Source of the DNA: Neoscytalidium dimidiatum
Taxonomy: Eukaryota; Ascomycota; Dothideomycetes; Botryosphaeriales; Botryosphaeriaceae
Reading direction: 5' to 3'
Assembly (NCBI GenBank): GCA_037367355.1
Contig: CM074695.1
Location: forward strand, 3,410,001-3,474,000
DNA: 64,000 bases
Positions 11,069 to 22,524 of the stretch are shown one piece after another (within the stretch, counting starts at the first letter, position 1; each line of letters begins with the position of its first letter). Under the pieces are notes generated by a model that did not search any database, had not been told where the DNA came from, and was given only the letters and a program-made list of their open reading frames with translations. A program made the position numbers and the translations under genes.

Positions 11069-11511
11069 ATGAGTTCGATCAACCCGGAACTGCGCTATCA
11101 GGTCATCCGGATCTACAGAGGTAACTCGACCACCACTGAGCGGATGAGTCCCCCGTCGCTGAGTCCAAGATAGAATTATTGTATCTCGGTAGGGAATACC
11201 CACAAGGCTATGACTTCTTCAGAACACGCCTCCATAGGGCCTTCACGAGCCAAGCCGGACTGAGAGATGAGGAGAAGATCAAGAAGGGAATAGAGAGGGC
11301 TCAATTTGTGAAGAAAGGCACGGGCTAGCCAAGTTCCATTCATGAGTCGTTGGCTAACTACTGTTTCACAGAGATTGAGACCTTGTATGTCTATATTCAA
11401 ACCCAGATGCGCTACTTATGCGGCTCATCGACATATCTACATGGCTGACCCACAGACAGATATTATTTGAAGCGATACCGCGCATTGCGCCAGCGATATG
11501 ACCAGACGTAA
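11069..11511 (+). CDS. ETFRF1: LYR-motif protein, ETFRF1/LYRM5 homologue
   Basis: This gene is hidden in four small exons: 11069-11120, 11174-11317, 11372-11384 and 11460-11511, which encode 86 residues. It carries the LYR-type motif ([19 protein letters not shown]), the conserved [26 protein letters not shown], and the C-terminal ALRQRYDQT. This fits ETFRF1/LYRM5 along its whole length. In animals that protein binds electron transfer flavoprotein in the mitochondrial matrix and removes its FAD. Introns 1 and 3 are GT-AG, the third with GTATGT and GCTGAC. Intron 2 (11318-11371) begins with GC and ends CACAG, with branch GCTAACT, so it is a GC-AG intron. If it is not spliced, translation stops at once. 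The gene is convergent with the methyltransferase gene and divergent from the thioesterase gene. Confidence 0.88.
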
Positions 11512-11614
11512 CAAAACGACAGGACTCATTTTTAGAGATGCAAGAAGGGGGGGAGGGGGGGTATATGAGAAAAAACAAACCGAATGGAACGGTAGAATGG
11601 GTATAAAGCTCCTC

Positions 11615-13001
11615 TTAAAACTTCTCCGCCCACCACGCACCAAGCTCCAGACATTCTCCGCTGGAAGCACCTCTTTGCTGGAGCAGATCGTCCATCATCC
11701 ATCCCCACCAACGCTGCCATTCTTCTTGATTTTTCCCGCTAACCTCCTTGAGCAGCGGTTCCAAGCTCTCAATCAGTTGGATCACAACTGTCAGTGCAGT
11801 ATGTCTCAAGGCTGCTTGCTCTTCAGTCAGAACAGACTCTTCACCAGGCCTGAGCTTTCCTCCAAGCTCGCTGTCTCTTCGCTTCAGTGGTCTTTTCTCG
11901 CCACTCATCTCTCTTTCCCAGCGCATTTCTCCTAGCGGAATGGCCACTCTGCGATAATCCACGTCTTTCAACGTCTCGGTTTCTTGCAAAAGCAGTTGCA
12001 GTATTCGGGAACACGGCATCGTGTATAGCTGTCGCTTCTCGACGGCCTCCTGGATCCAGTCGCTGGCATCTTGTAGGTATTTGTTCTGGCAGCCGGCAAA
12101 GGGAGTGGACGGCGAAATCAAGAACGTAGCGGTCTTTGCACACTGATCTTCGTCATCCTGGTTCTGGCGAGGCGGCGGCGGAGGGTGTGGCAGCAGAGAA
12201 CGAATGACAGAATCCACATCCCACAATTCCAGGTCACCTCCTTTCTTGCAGACGCGAATGAACTCTTCCAGTGCTTTTTGCGAGGGAACACCAGTGGGAA
12301 TCACGAGGCCGAGATCTTTGCACACAACGACGTCAAATTCGTCGTCGTCAAAGGGCAGCGGGAACCTGCGCAGGTCGTGTTGAACGAAGCGCCACTTGAT
12401 GCCCTGTTTATTCAAGTCGGCAGCCATGGGAACGATGTCGATACCGGTGAACTCGACATCGGTGAAGCCGAAGCCGGACAAATATTCGTGAGCCAGCGAC
12501 GTCCAGTATGCGCTGCCGCACGCGATCTCCAAGACCTTCTTGGGGGCTATATCTTTGACGCGCGGCGAGCACAGCGGCTTGCCGAGGGCGGTGACGGCGA
12601 GCAGGGTGGACAGGTTCTGGCGCTGCAGCTCGGGGAGGTCGCAGGGCAGCGGGTAGGGCACGTCTCTGAGGTAGCGGCGGCCATGGCGGATGGCGAAGGG
12701 GGTGAGCAGCGGCTGATGGATGTCGCCGCTGCTGTGAGTGGACTGGGAGCTGGAGGTGGAGCCGCGAGCGACTTCCATGGCGGCTAATTGCGCGCTCACG
12801 TTGTTCGATGCGACGATGGAATTTCGACTCAGGAGCCCCTCCAGGTCGTCTGCGGCAACAGTCCGGGGGCGCTGGAGCTGGGAGGAGGGCACATTTTGGT
12901 AGCGGTACTAGTCCCGGGCTTAGCATAAAGCCATGATCCACGGAGTGGGAACAGCCCCCTGATGAGTGCAAAGGGTGAATCTTTACCATGTACCATTCCA
13001 T
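11615..13001 (-). CDS. SAM-dependent class I methyltransferase, uncharacterised
   Basis: The main exon is open from 12907 to the stop at 11615. A Rossmann methyltransferase is evident: motif I KVLEIACGSAYWTSLA, motif II VEFTGIDIVP, the post-II segment RFVQHDLRRFPLPFDDDEFDVVVCKDL, and then ELWDVD. A helical C-terminal region follows, ending in ELGAWWAEKF. Related fungal proteins have the PYPLPCDL segment just before the domain, as here. The substrate is unknown. The start is uncertain. The frame has a GTG but no ATG at its 5-prime edge. A tiny exon 13001-12987 (MEWYM) spliced to 12907 would give 435 residues. The first internal ATG at 12778 would give 388 residues and still contain the whole domain. 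Confidence 0.72.
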
Positions 13002-14520
13002 CCTGAGTCGTCGGCCCGGGGCCCGTATCCCACTTTATCAGCCTTCCCCACTGTATCGGACTTATTAAGGGTCGGTGAATGGCCCGCTGGCCGCGGCACG
13101 GCGGATTGCGAGATGCGGCGGGGGAGCTCCGCCTGAGGCATGAACAGACAGGGCGACGGCAGCAGTGTGCGATGGGGTTGGGAGGACGGGCGGGCGAAGG
13201 GCGTGGGAAAAAAAAGCTAGCCAGGGCGCGCACGACGCGCAGCTATGAATCGCGGCGAGCTTCAGCCTCAGGTGAGACCGCTCAAGCTTCACATTGGCAG
13301 CCCCTCCTAATATGGCTGGCGGCTTGAGGCTCAGCAGCTCCCCTCAGAGGCGCGAAGCCGAGGTGGGCGCTGGGCGGGCTCCAATCAGCCAGCGCAAGCT
13401 CAGCAGCCTGTGGCCGTGGTCCCTTGTGAGGCCCGCTGTGGCGCCAGAGCTTGAATGTGTGCGTGTGGGCGTGTTTCTGCCCAAAGCTAAGCACCAGCAC
13501 CCGCGCCCAGCAAGCACCCAATACCAGCACCAGCACCAGCACCAGCGCCTGGACCAGCCGCGCGCGCGACAGGTGAACCTTGGCTCAGCAGGAAGCAGCT
13601 GGGGCGCCGTGGGTCACTGGCATCAGACATCACGCAAGGTCTGCCGCATAAACAGGTGACAGCAGGCATGGCATTCGAAACGCTGCGCCGCCGACAATGT
13701 GAGATGTATCGATCCAGTAGGCCTCTGTGCTCGTCCCGCGGCGTGTTGCTGGCTGCGGGTTCTGATGCTGGATAGACTGACTGGTTTTGCTGTTGCGAGT
13801 GGGCGAGTGAGCAGATGCACCGGCTCGCGCTCGCTTTGACCCTGGTCACGTGCTTCCGCCGCGCTGCCCTTCCCGCAAGCTGGAGAACCACCAGGCCCGC
13901 CGCCAACCACCATCTCACCGTGCACCTCGACTGTCCACGCCATTCTTTGCGCCTGCGTTCTGCCGCCATTGATACCAGATCGGTCGCCTGGCTTCTGCCC
14001 TGATAGCGTCGACGCCCAGCTCTCCGACTTGCTACTCCAAAGGTCCGTCGGGCGAAACAGTCTCGTCATCCCAGACCACCCGCCTCCCAGCCAAAACACT
14101 GCTCCTGTTCCTGCTCAAGCTCCTGCTCACGCGTCCGTGTTCTCGCAGCTCTTCGTCTCGACGCACCTGCCCGCTCGTCGCCTGGTGACCTGTTGCCTCG
14201 CCCGAGCCTCGCCCAAGCTCCCACATCCGCTAGCCTCGATCCCGCCTGTACAAAAACTACCGCGCTGTTCGTTTGCCCGGACGACACACCGGGCCTGTTG
14301 GCGCGCCATAGCGGACCGCGCTGCGGCGGATTTCCCCCTGCATTCATTTGATGAGTGTCGGCTGCGCGGTTGCTCATGTTAAGGCGAAAAAGACACCATC
14401 GTCCCCAACCTCTACCGCTCACTTAACGCCCGCACCGCGCCCTACTCGTGCCTCCGCGTCCCCATTAATAGCGGCATACGGCTTACACCGCACATCTCCG
14501 AGGCCGTCTCTCCACTGTAG
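13002..14520. other. Divergent promoter and leader region upstream of ccr4
   Basis: About 1.5 kb between the methyltransferase start and the ccr4 start. It is GC-rich, with a CAGCAC hexamer repeat at about 13521-13549 and long pyrimidine-rich stretches near ccr4. It probably contains a long ccr4 5-prime leader. Open frames on both strands are of low complexity. I see no further gene. Confidence 0.45.
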
Positions 14521-16900
14521 ATGGCCGATGGTCCTTACCGGTTCCAGCAGGGAGCCGGGCAGTTCTACTTCAACCAACAGACACATCTGCCTAGAAACCT
14601 CCCACGCACAGGATCACCGGTCACAAGCGGCGGCAGAATCGGCTTTAACCCCGACACGCCTTCTCCCACCCGCTCGCCTGGACCACAGTCGCCCGCGCAC
14701 AATCCTTTCAGCATGTATAACCAGACGCACGCGCAACAAGGCCAGCACAGCATGTTGAACGGCAACTCTCAGCAGCGCTTTGCGATGCAGATGAATCTGG
14801 CCAAATTTCAGCATCAAAATCATCAACACCAGAATCATCAGCATCCTCAGCATCAAGACCACGGTGCACACGGCGCGCATGGGGCAAGCTTTGGTAATCA
14901 TTCGCACAACATCTCCGGCGGAGCCTTGGCAAACGCAACACCTCATTTTGGAGCCAACCACCTGCAGAATGGGACCCCGGGAAGTGTACACAGCAGCCTT
15001 GCAAAGGCGCCCAACGAACATTGGGCGCTTCAGCTGCAATACGCGCAGCACGCTCGAGAGATGACCATGTCCCACTCGCATGCCCGCAATCACCCGTCGA
15101 CGAACAAGGCTGTGACCACTGCACAGGTGAATGGAATCGCGAAGGAGCCAGAGAAGGAAGGGCGCAATCGAACCGCAAATGACGACAGTGACAAAGATGA
15201 TTCACAGATATGGAAGGCCCTGGATCTTGGTGGCCAAAATCTCAAAGTTCTCTCCCCGGTTCTTTTTGACTATACCTTCCTTACTAAGCTTTATCTGAAC
15301 TTCAACAAGCTCACATTCCTCCCTCCCGCGGTTGGAAGGCTTAGGAACTTGAGGGAGTTGGATCTGTCCTTAAATGAGCTCCGTACGCTGCCCCCTGAGA
15401 TCGGTATGCTAGTCAATCTTCGTGAGCTTCTGCTCTTCGACAATAACATTGAGACCCTGCCCTACGAAATGGGCTCCCTGTATCAATTGGAAATGCTTGG
15501 CATCGAGGGCAATTCCAATCTCGATGACCAGCTGAAGAGCATAATTGTTGAACACGGCACAGCTGAGCTCATTAAATACTTGCGCGAGCAAGCGCCTGGT
15601 GAGTAGTCGACCGGGCCTATTACCTCCACCCCAACCCTAACAGCATTGTAGGGCCTGATCCTCCAACGGAACGTGACTGGATTGTGCTCGATGACACACC
15701 TGCCGCGCCCGACGAGAAGTTCCAAGTCCTGAGCTATAACATACTTTGCGACAGGATGGCCACGCAATCGCACTTTGGATACACGCCCTCTGGAGCATTA
15801 GCGTGGGATCACAGAAAGGATTTGATATTGCAGGAATTGCGCAGCCGTCAGCCGGACATCATATGCCTTCAAGAGATCGACTCCGAGAGCTATCACGAGT
15901 ACTTCCGTCCGGCATTGGCCCATGATGACTACAAGGGGGTCTACTGGCAGAAGTCGAGATCAAGAACGATGACTGAAAAGGAAGCCAAGTTCGTCGACGG
16001 ATGCTGTATCTTTTACAAAAACAGCAAGTAAGTTTTATAAGTTCTTCACGACTAGATTATCTGCTAACAGCCGTAAGATTCATTTTGCTAGACAAGCAAC
16101 TCCTCGACTTCGCCAAGTTAGCTATCAACAGACCTGATATGAAGGGTGAGCACGATATCTTCAACCGTGTCATGCCTAAGGACAATATTGCTGTGTCAGC
16201 GTTCTTCGAAATCCGCCAAACCGGGGCTCGCCTCATGGTTGTCAACTCGCATGTTTGCTGGGAGCCCATTTTCAAGGATGTCAAGGTTATCCAGGTTGCT
16301 ATCCTCATGGAGCAGATTCAAAAATTCGCGGAGAAGTATGTCAGTTGGCCGGCTTGCAATGACAAGTCGGTCTACAGATATGCCAACGGAGACAAAGAGG
16401 ACGAGACAGAGCCAGAGGAGCCCCTCCCAGAGCCAGCGCCTTCAATGACGTACTCGGAGCCGCAGCAGATTCCTTTGGTCCTATGTGGAGATTTCAATTC
16501 GACGCCCGACTCTGGGGTGTATGAACTGATCGCTCATGGTGCTCTCTCGAGTGATCATTCCGATCTGGGCAACTACAAGTACGGCCACTTCACGAAGCAA
16601 GGCATGTCTCATCCTTTCAGTCTCAAGTCGAGCTACTCCAACATTGGCGAGCTCAGCTTCACTAATTACACGCCCGGATTTACTGGTGTCATCGATTACA
16701 TCTTCTATTCGACGAACGCACTCAACGCCACCGGTCTTCTGGGAGAAGTGGACAAGGAATACATGCAGCGTGTGCCCGGCTTCCCCAATTACCACTTCCC
16801 AAGCGACCACTTGGCGCTGCTGGCGGAGTTCGTGTTCAAAAGTCGGAAAGAGAGGAAGACGGTAGAAGCCGATTTTGGGCCGCAGCGAGACCGCCGCTAG
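14521..16900 (+). CDS. ccr4: Ccr4 deadenylase, catalytic subunit of Ccr4-Not
   Basis: Exons 14521-15598, 15652-16027 and 16078-16900 encode 758 residues. The N-terminus is low complexity, rich in Gln, His and Asn (QHQNHQHQNHQHPQHQ). Leucine-rich repeats at about residues 230-345 (LYLNFNKLTFLP, LRELDLSLNELRTLP, LRELLLFDNNIETLP) bind the Caf1/Pop2 partner in yeast. The endonuclease/exonuclease/phosphatase domain follows with the expected motifs: VLSYNILCD, IICLQEID (catalytic Glu), LVLCGDFNSTPDS, and NYHFPSDHLALLAEF (final Asp-His). The enzyme shortens mRNA poly(A) tails in the cytoplasm. The third exon begins at 16078 after CCGTAAG, which restores SKFILLDKQ. All motifs needed for activity are present. 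Confidence 0.96.
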
Positions 16901-18201
16901 GCACGATGCGCATCCACTTTCCTCTTTTGCATGTCAAGTGATTCAGCACGCTGGGTTTATGAAGCCAGCAGTTGGGTATCATACGGATGGCGCTGCGGGA
17001 CAACGGGAGTTCGTTTCGTCTTAGGCGAATGCCTTTTCTCCTCCCGAACGGACGAAGCGGTGTTACAGGCTTTTTGATGCTTTGCGGGTTTGCTTTTCCA
17101 CAAATTTCTGGCACTGGCGGATAAGGGGAGGAGCGAAGGGCAGGCGGGATCAAGCATTCAAGAGGTCTTTGCAGGGCTTTCTCCATTCAACGCCAAAAGA
17201 AAATTAAAGGGAGGCTGCAGGCGGGATGTGGGCTGAAGCTGAAGCACTGGTGCAAAATGGGCTCCTGGAGGTAATGATTCCGGTTGCGACTTGCTCATGT
17301 TCTCCTTCAGTCTTGTCCTCAGTCCTCAGTCAGCGGTTGTTGAGCAATCTTGACTAGAGAGTGTTCATCTAATCCTTCTCAGCTTTCTCTTAGGAGAATC
17401 AGGCGTAGGACTCATTTTACCGCGTTCTTTTCGGTTTTCCCTTGCTATGTCGTCTTTCTTTCTGGGCTGGCAGCTATAAGGTGTCATGCCAGCTGAAGCA
17501 CGCCGACCTGATTGCGGTTGATTGTTCACGGTCTGGATAGGGGTGCTCTCTCTTGCATTGCGTTGTGCGCTTCTTTGGTGTAGCCCGGCGAGTTCGCAGT
17601 GTTTTTCATCTTTGATTTCTTGTAACGATGTACTAGGTAGTTCTCATCGCTTTAGGGCGAACAAGCAGATGGCGCCTCCAGAACAAGGTCGGCCATGAAC
17701 GTCGTTCCGAAATATCGTGATCTCAGTGTTGCCGAATGTGAACGTTACATTGGCACCCCGGCCCCGCAAGACCGGCATTCACGGTGCTATGGTATCAATC
17801 AGCCTGAGAAGCCCAAAGATGCGTCCAAAAGCCCAAAAGTCCGATCTTCCATGTACCACAAATCATGACAGAGACTTTGGTTTTCACACTCCGAGCAAGG
17901 CCGAGAGTCTTCAAGGCTAGCAGAGCGACAACTTCGGCAGGCGAGGAGCGGATAAAGTGGACGCGGGTTCACCCGTGAGATCCGCCATTGTGGATCGGCG
18001 GCGATTCATGCAGGCCCCTGTTCGTCCGCGGTGCACTAATGCGACTCTACTATCTGGCTGACACTGAACATCTCCACCAGCCTCGCCTCCGCGCCGCGCC
18101 CCAACTTCTGTCTTGCTTCCACCTGCGAGAACGCCATGTAGCGCTCGCCCTTCTCGATCTCCCGCACAACTTAGGAATCTCGACCCGCAACTCTCTCCAA
18201 C
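16901..18201. other. Intergenic region between ccr4 and the deubiquitinase gene
   Basis: About 1.3 kb between two genes on the same strand, holding the ccr4 3-prime UTR and the downstream promoter. A pyrimidine-rich stretch at about 18060-18200 probably forms the leader of the next gene. No other gene is convincing. Confidence 0.45.
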
Positions 18202-20126
18202 ATGGACACCATCACCGTCACCCCGAAGTCGGCAGGGCCGCCCGCGAATGCGAAGATCACAAAGGGCAAACTTCTTACTGGCACGAGCAACCTGCCTCAG
18301 ATCCTCTACGGCTGTGGTGAGTCCTCAGCGTTGACGACTCGGAAGCGCTCAAGAGCGTCGTGTGCGCCACCGTTGGGAAACTCCAGCCCAAGCTGACATT
18401 CGGTGTCCGTTTCAGAACATCTCGAACCGCTGTTCGCGGAGCGCCGCAAGGTGCTAGTACAGCAGTATACCAACATCATCCAGACGATTCACGACCGCCA
18501 CAGTATAATACCCCAGACCCACCGTTCGAGCCTCAACGGCGACAGCCGCCCGGTCCTTTCGCTCAAGCCGACGTACATGTGCCTGCAGTGTGTCGGCGTT
18601 TTCACAGCCGAGTTGCGCGACGAGCATTTTGAGGCGAAGAAGCATGCTTTCTGTACGCTCCCGATCCATAATACTTGTGCCGGGGGGGAGGGCTTTGCGC
18701 AGTGCTTATGCTGAAATCTGGTGGACAGCTGTGGAATCGAAAAATGGCTGCGTATACTGCCAACAGTGCAAGGACTTTATATATGATCCGATGCTCGAGA
18801 ATGTGCGGTTGCTGCAAGGTGAGTATCAATTGGCTGGTTGCTTTTTCCAGCCAGCAGGCAGTTGATTCCCGCCAGGCCGTAAGAAGAGGAAACTCGAAGA
18901 AACCATGACGCCGGAAGACCACCGACTTGTCGCCCAGAACTCCACATTCCCCCCATGTCGCGCCATCGGCCTGCGAGGACTGTATAATATGGGCCAGACG
19001 TGCTTCATGAGCGTGATTCTGCAGTGTTTGATACACAATCCGTTCATTAAAGCGTTCTACTTGGGGGAGGGGCACACATCAAAGGACTGCGATAGGGAAG
19101 CCTGCACCAGCTGCGCGTTGGACGAAATATTTACGGAATACTATTCGCTGGAGAAGACGGAAGGGTATGGTGCCGTGAACATGCTGCTGGGTAGCTGGTC
19201 TGGCGCTCAGGTACGGTGATGCCTCGTTTTCGTAATGAGCTTTGGGCTCGATGCTAATCATGTCTCAGGCTCTCGCTGGTTATTCCCAGCAGGATGCTCA
19301 CGAATACATGCAGTTTATCCTGAATAATCTGCATCTCGAAAACGACGGCACGGAGAGCAACGGCAAGGATGGCGAAGGGGATTGCTCTTGTCTTATCCAT
19401 AAAACCTTCTCGGGCAAGCTACAGAGTACAGTCACGTGCGATAAGTGTCGGAACGTTACGACTGCGAATGATCCGGTTATGGATCTTTCGTTAGACTTGC
19501 GCTCGCAGGCGAAGAAACGGAAACTGGAGGGTGATGCTTCGGCAGAAAAGAACCCGGCGCTGGACCTCAGGGATTGTTTGGATAGATTTACGGGCAAGGA
19601 GAAACTGGCCGCGGCGGACTACACGTGCGAGAAGTGCGGTGGTACGCAGCAGAGTGCGACTAAGCAGTTAAGCATCAAGAAGTTGCCGCCGGTGCTGCCG
19701 ATCCACCTTAAGGTACGTCGTACCTGACGCACTCTTGCTCCAGCATTACCCTAACAGTTACCGCTACAGCGCTTCGAAACCTCGAAATCCACTTCCACCA
19801 AGCTCGAAACCAAAATTACCTTCCCTCTATCCCTCGACCTATACCCGTACACTACCCGTGGTCGCACCACTTCAAAAGACTCCGCAAACAACACCAAGGA
19901 TTCCAAAGCTACGGCCGGCGTCCCACCTCCGACGTGTATGTACGAACTAGCAAGCGTTATCGTCCACAAAGGCAAGATCGACTCGGGCCACTACGTCAGC
20001 TACTCGCGCAAGGCCAGTGATTGGTTCCTGTTCGACGACAGCAAGGTCGTGCTGGCTAGCGAAGCCGACGTGTTACGGGCGGAGGCGTATCTGCTGGTGT
20101 ACGTGGTGCGGAATTTGGAGGGTTGA
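18202..20126 (+). CDS. ubp8: Ubp8-type ubiquitin hydrolase, SAGA deubiquitinase module
   Basis: Six exons (18202-18316, 18416-18652, 18729-18818, 18876-19210, 19269-19712, 19770-20126) encode 525 residues. A ZnF-UBP domain occupies about residues 60-150 (MCLQCVGVF; HAFSVESKNGCVYCQQCKDFIYD). The USP catalytic domain follows, with a Cys box (IGLRGLYNMGQTCFMS, Cys near residue 190), QQDAHEYMQF, two CxxC pairs (CDKCRN, CEKCGG), and a His box (HKGKIDSGHYVSY, near residue 478). The ZnF-UBP plus USP order and length match yeast Ubp8 and human USP22, which remove ubiquitin from histone H2B within SAGA. The residue after the Cys-box methionine is Ser where most USPs have Asn, a mild change. Another ZnF-UBP USP is possible but less likely. 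Confidence 0.88.
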
Positions 20127-20764
20127 GTTTAGTGAGTGGATCGTTTGAGGATCAACCGCATTCCCCCTTGCAGGGAATATATCTTCGGTACAGAGGGCGC
20201 TCCTTCTCGTGTTTTCTTTCGCAGCGCTTTCGGTTTAGTTTAGTTTGATGGATCAGTGTGAATCATTAGATTCTATCAAATAAACACGGCGAAAGCGGAG
20301 GGATCTGGGTTTGGTGGGGTGGATGCACTGGACTACGGTTCAGAATTTGTTTTTGTCGCTTCATTTGGCATGAGCGCCGAGGCGTTTCCTTCGAGGGCAA
20401 GGCATGCTGGGTGTATGTATTTCTGAGAACGTGCAATGTTGGATCTATCGAAGCATTTCCTTAATCCTAGCTCTCAGTGTTCATCTGTGCCATAGTCGGT
20501 GTAGCTCGGAGTATTGCGTATTCGAGGAGAGCCCAAGATAAAATAGCACGCACATGCAACTGGTAGGAGTTAGTGGTCTTTTTGCGGCTTTCATTTCGTC
20601 TACTTCCCCCGCCTGCTACAAGTACAGGACAGCCAGAAGCCGCCCTAGCCTTGATTTATATACACACGGAAGGTTTCTTCTTCGTCCTTACTATCTTACT
20701 TTGACGCTGAACCCCACCCACTCCGCAAATGAATCTTTAAAAGAAGACGCTAGGAAATTTGGAA
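20127..20764. other. Convergent 3-prime spacer
   Basis: Spacer of 638 bases between the stops of the deubiquitinase gene and NDUFA9. It is expected to hold both 3-prime UTRs. I see nothing else. Confidence 0.5.
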
Positions 20765-22262
20765 TCACTGGTCGTCGAGGACATGGAGGTACTTGCGTTC
20801 CTCGCGCTTCTCGCGCTCGGTCTGAGGCGGGAGGTCGTAGTAGGTAGAGCTGCGGTAGCTCTTGAGGTAGTGGTAGAGGAGGCTCTTGATCTCAGCGGGC
20901 TCGATGTCGAGGTCCTTGAAGGTTTTGGCGTTGGGGTCGATCTCTTGGTCGATGAACTCGCGCTCGACTTGATCACGCGAGGAAATAGGCCACCACAGGA
21001 CCTTGTTGAGGATCTCGGCGACGGGCTGGAGAACCTGCTTAGGAACATTGATGTGGCGACGGTGCTTGAGGATCTCCTTGTCAACCAGCTCGGCCAGTTC
21101 AGCGGTGCTGTAATTAGTAGGGCCGTAAAGCTCGTACGTCTCCGAAGCGGTATGGTCGTTGTGCAGCATGTACTCGAGGGCCATGCCAACATCAATGGCA
21201 TGCACAGGCCAGTAACGTTCCTGCATGTTGTTCGAGGTGATGAAGTTGGTAGGACCGGCCAGCCGGTTCAATAGGCGGTCCTCAGCACCAAACATCGGGG
21301 CAGGCCGCACAATGGTGGTCTCAGGGAATATGCTACGCACGACCTCCTCGCCACGAGCTTTGGTCCGGAAGAACTCGGAAGGAGAGCTCTTGCTGGCGTT
21401 GTAAGAGGATACGTGCACGAAACGGTCGACATCGTACTTGGCGACGGCCTCGGCGATGCGCTCAGCACCTTCAATGTGCACATCCGCGAGGTCGAAGTTC
21501 CTGTTTGACTGTCACTACCGTTTTTCAGATCTAACGGCTTTCTGGAGACTGACTTGGTGGGGTAGTCGCGGCCGACCAAGTTGTAGACGATATCCGAGTG
21601 TCTGACGCTCTCCTCAATGGATTGAGTGTTGCGCAGGTCGTACTCCTGGCCGCTTGTCAGCAAATTTGCTATCTATTGGAGTCTCCAAAGAAGCTTACAA
21701 TGAAGACCACCCGGCCGAGGTCACCGGAGACCTTCAAGTGACGCTTGGCCATCTCCTCCCGGAAAGGAACAACGACGGTGACACCTTGGCGTGCTGTGCA
21801 GTCCTCGTATCAGCGCGGTTACCCGAAAACCTATGCGCAAATGATAGTACCCAGTCTGTTCACGATGTATCTGCCCAGAAAGCCGGTCGCTCCGAAGACG
21901 GTTGCGGTATGGCCTTGCGCAGTAGTTAGTCCCATTGGGGTGGAAAGGTGGGATATTTATTCGTCGAACCTCCGAGCGATGATCTGTAGCAACATATGTC
22001 AGCCCTGGACACAATTCTGACCAAGTTGCAGCAGGACAGCGCACCTTCCACCAGGTATCCTAATGATGGGCTTGCCGGTTCGGGTGATCGCAACATCGTG
22101 AACGGCGCGGCGGGCAGGACGGGCGATGGGGACGGAGAGGCGAGGAGCAGCCAATGCCTTGGTCAGGTTGGCGGTAGGCCCGGAACAGCTCCTTGTGAGG
22201 GCCATGGTGCGGGGCGGGAGAGCGGGGAGCTTAGAGATGGCGGACGGCAGTGCGGAGGGCAT
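20765..22262 (-). CDS. NDUFA9: NADH:ubiquinone oxidoreductase 39/40-kDa subunit (NDUFA9)
   Basis: Six exons (22262-22045, a 14-base micro-exon 21983-21970, 21913-21851, 21793-21699, 21645-21554, 21500-20765) encode 405 residues. The N-terminus is a mitochondrial presequence followed by VAITRTGKPIIR. The splice across the micro-exon builds PGGRSSLGGHTATVFGATG, the NADP-binding start of the atypical short-chain dehydrogenase fold. VVVPFREE, LRNTQSIEESVRHSD, YNLVGRDYPTKN and FVHVSSYNASK are all as in the fungal 40-kDa complex I subunit. It is an accessory subunit of respiratory complex I at the matrix arm. A second in-frame ATG at 22205 has a better context (CACCATGG) and would give 386 residues; either start leaves the mature protein unchanged. 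The gene is divergent from RPN9, with 262 bases between the starts. Confidence 0.95.
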
Positions 22263-22524
22263 GTAGATGGTTGATGCTCTGGGCTTGGCCGGGCTCGTCG
22301 GCGGTCGGAGATACAGTCAGCCCGAACAGCGGCGAGCTCATTGGGCGGGCTCCATTGGAACCTCAAGCTGGCGCCAGAGCGATCCCGGCGCGCGAAGCTC
22401 GCCGCAGCTCCAACAGCACCGACATCACCAACCTCACCACCTTTAACCTACCACGAACGCCCCAAGCTTCCATCTCTCCCGCCCGACCTGCCACCTATCC
22501 CTCCGTCCGCATCGCTCGCCCAAC
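22263..22524. promoter_or_regulatory. Bidirectional promoter of NDUFA9 and RPN9
   Basis: These 262 bases separate the divergent start codons. The half next to RPN9 is rich in C and A, typical of fungal leaders. No exact proteasome-type control element (GGTGGCAAA) is present. Confidence 0.5.
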
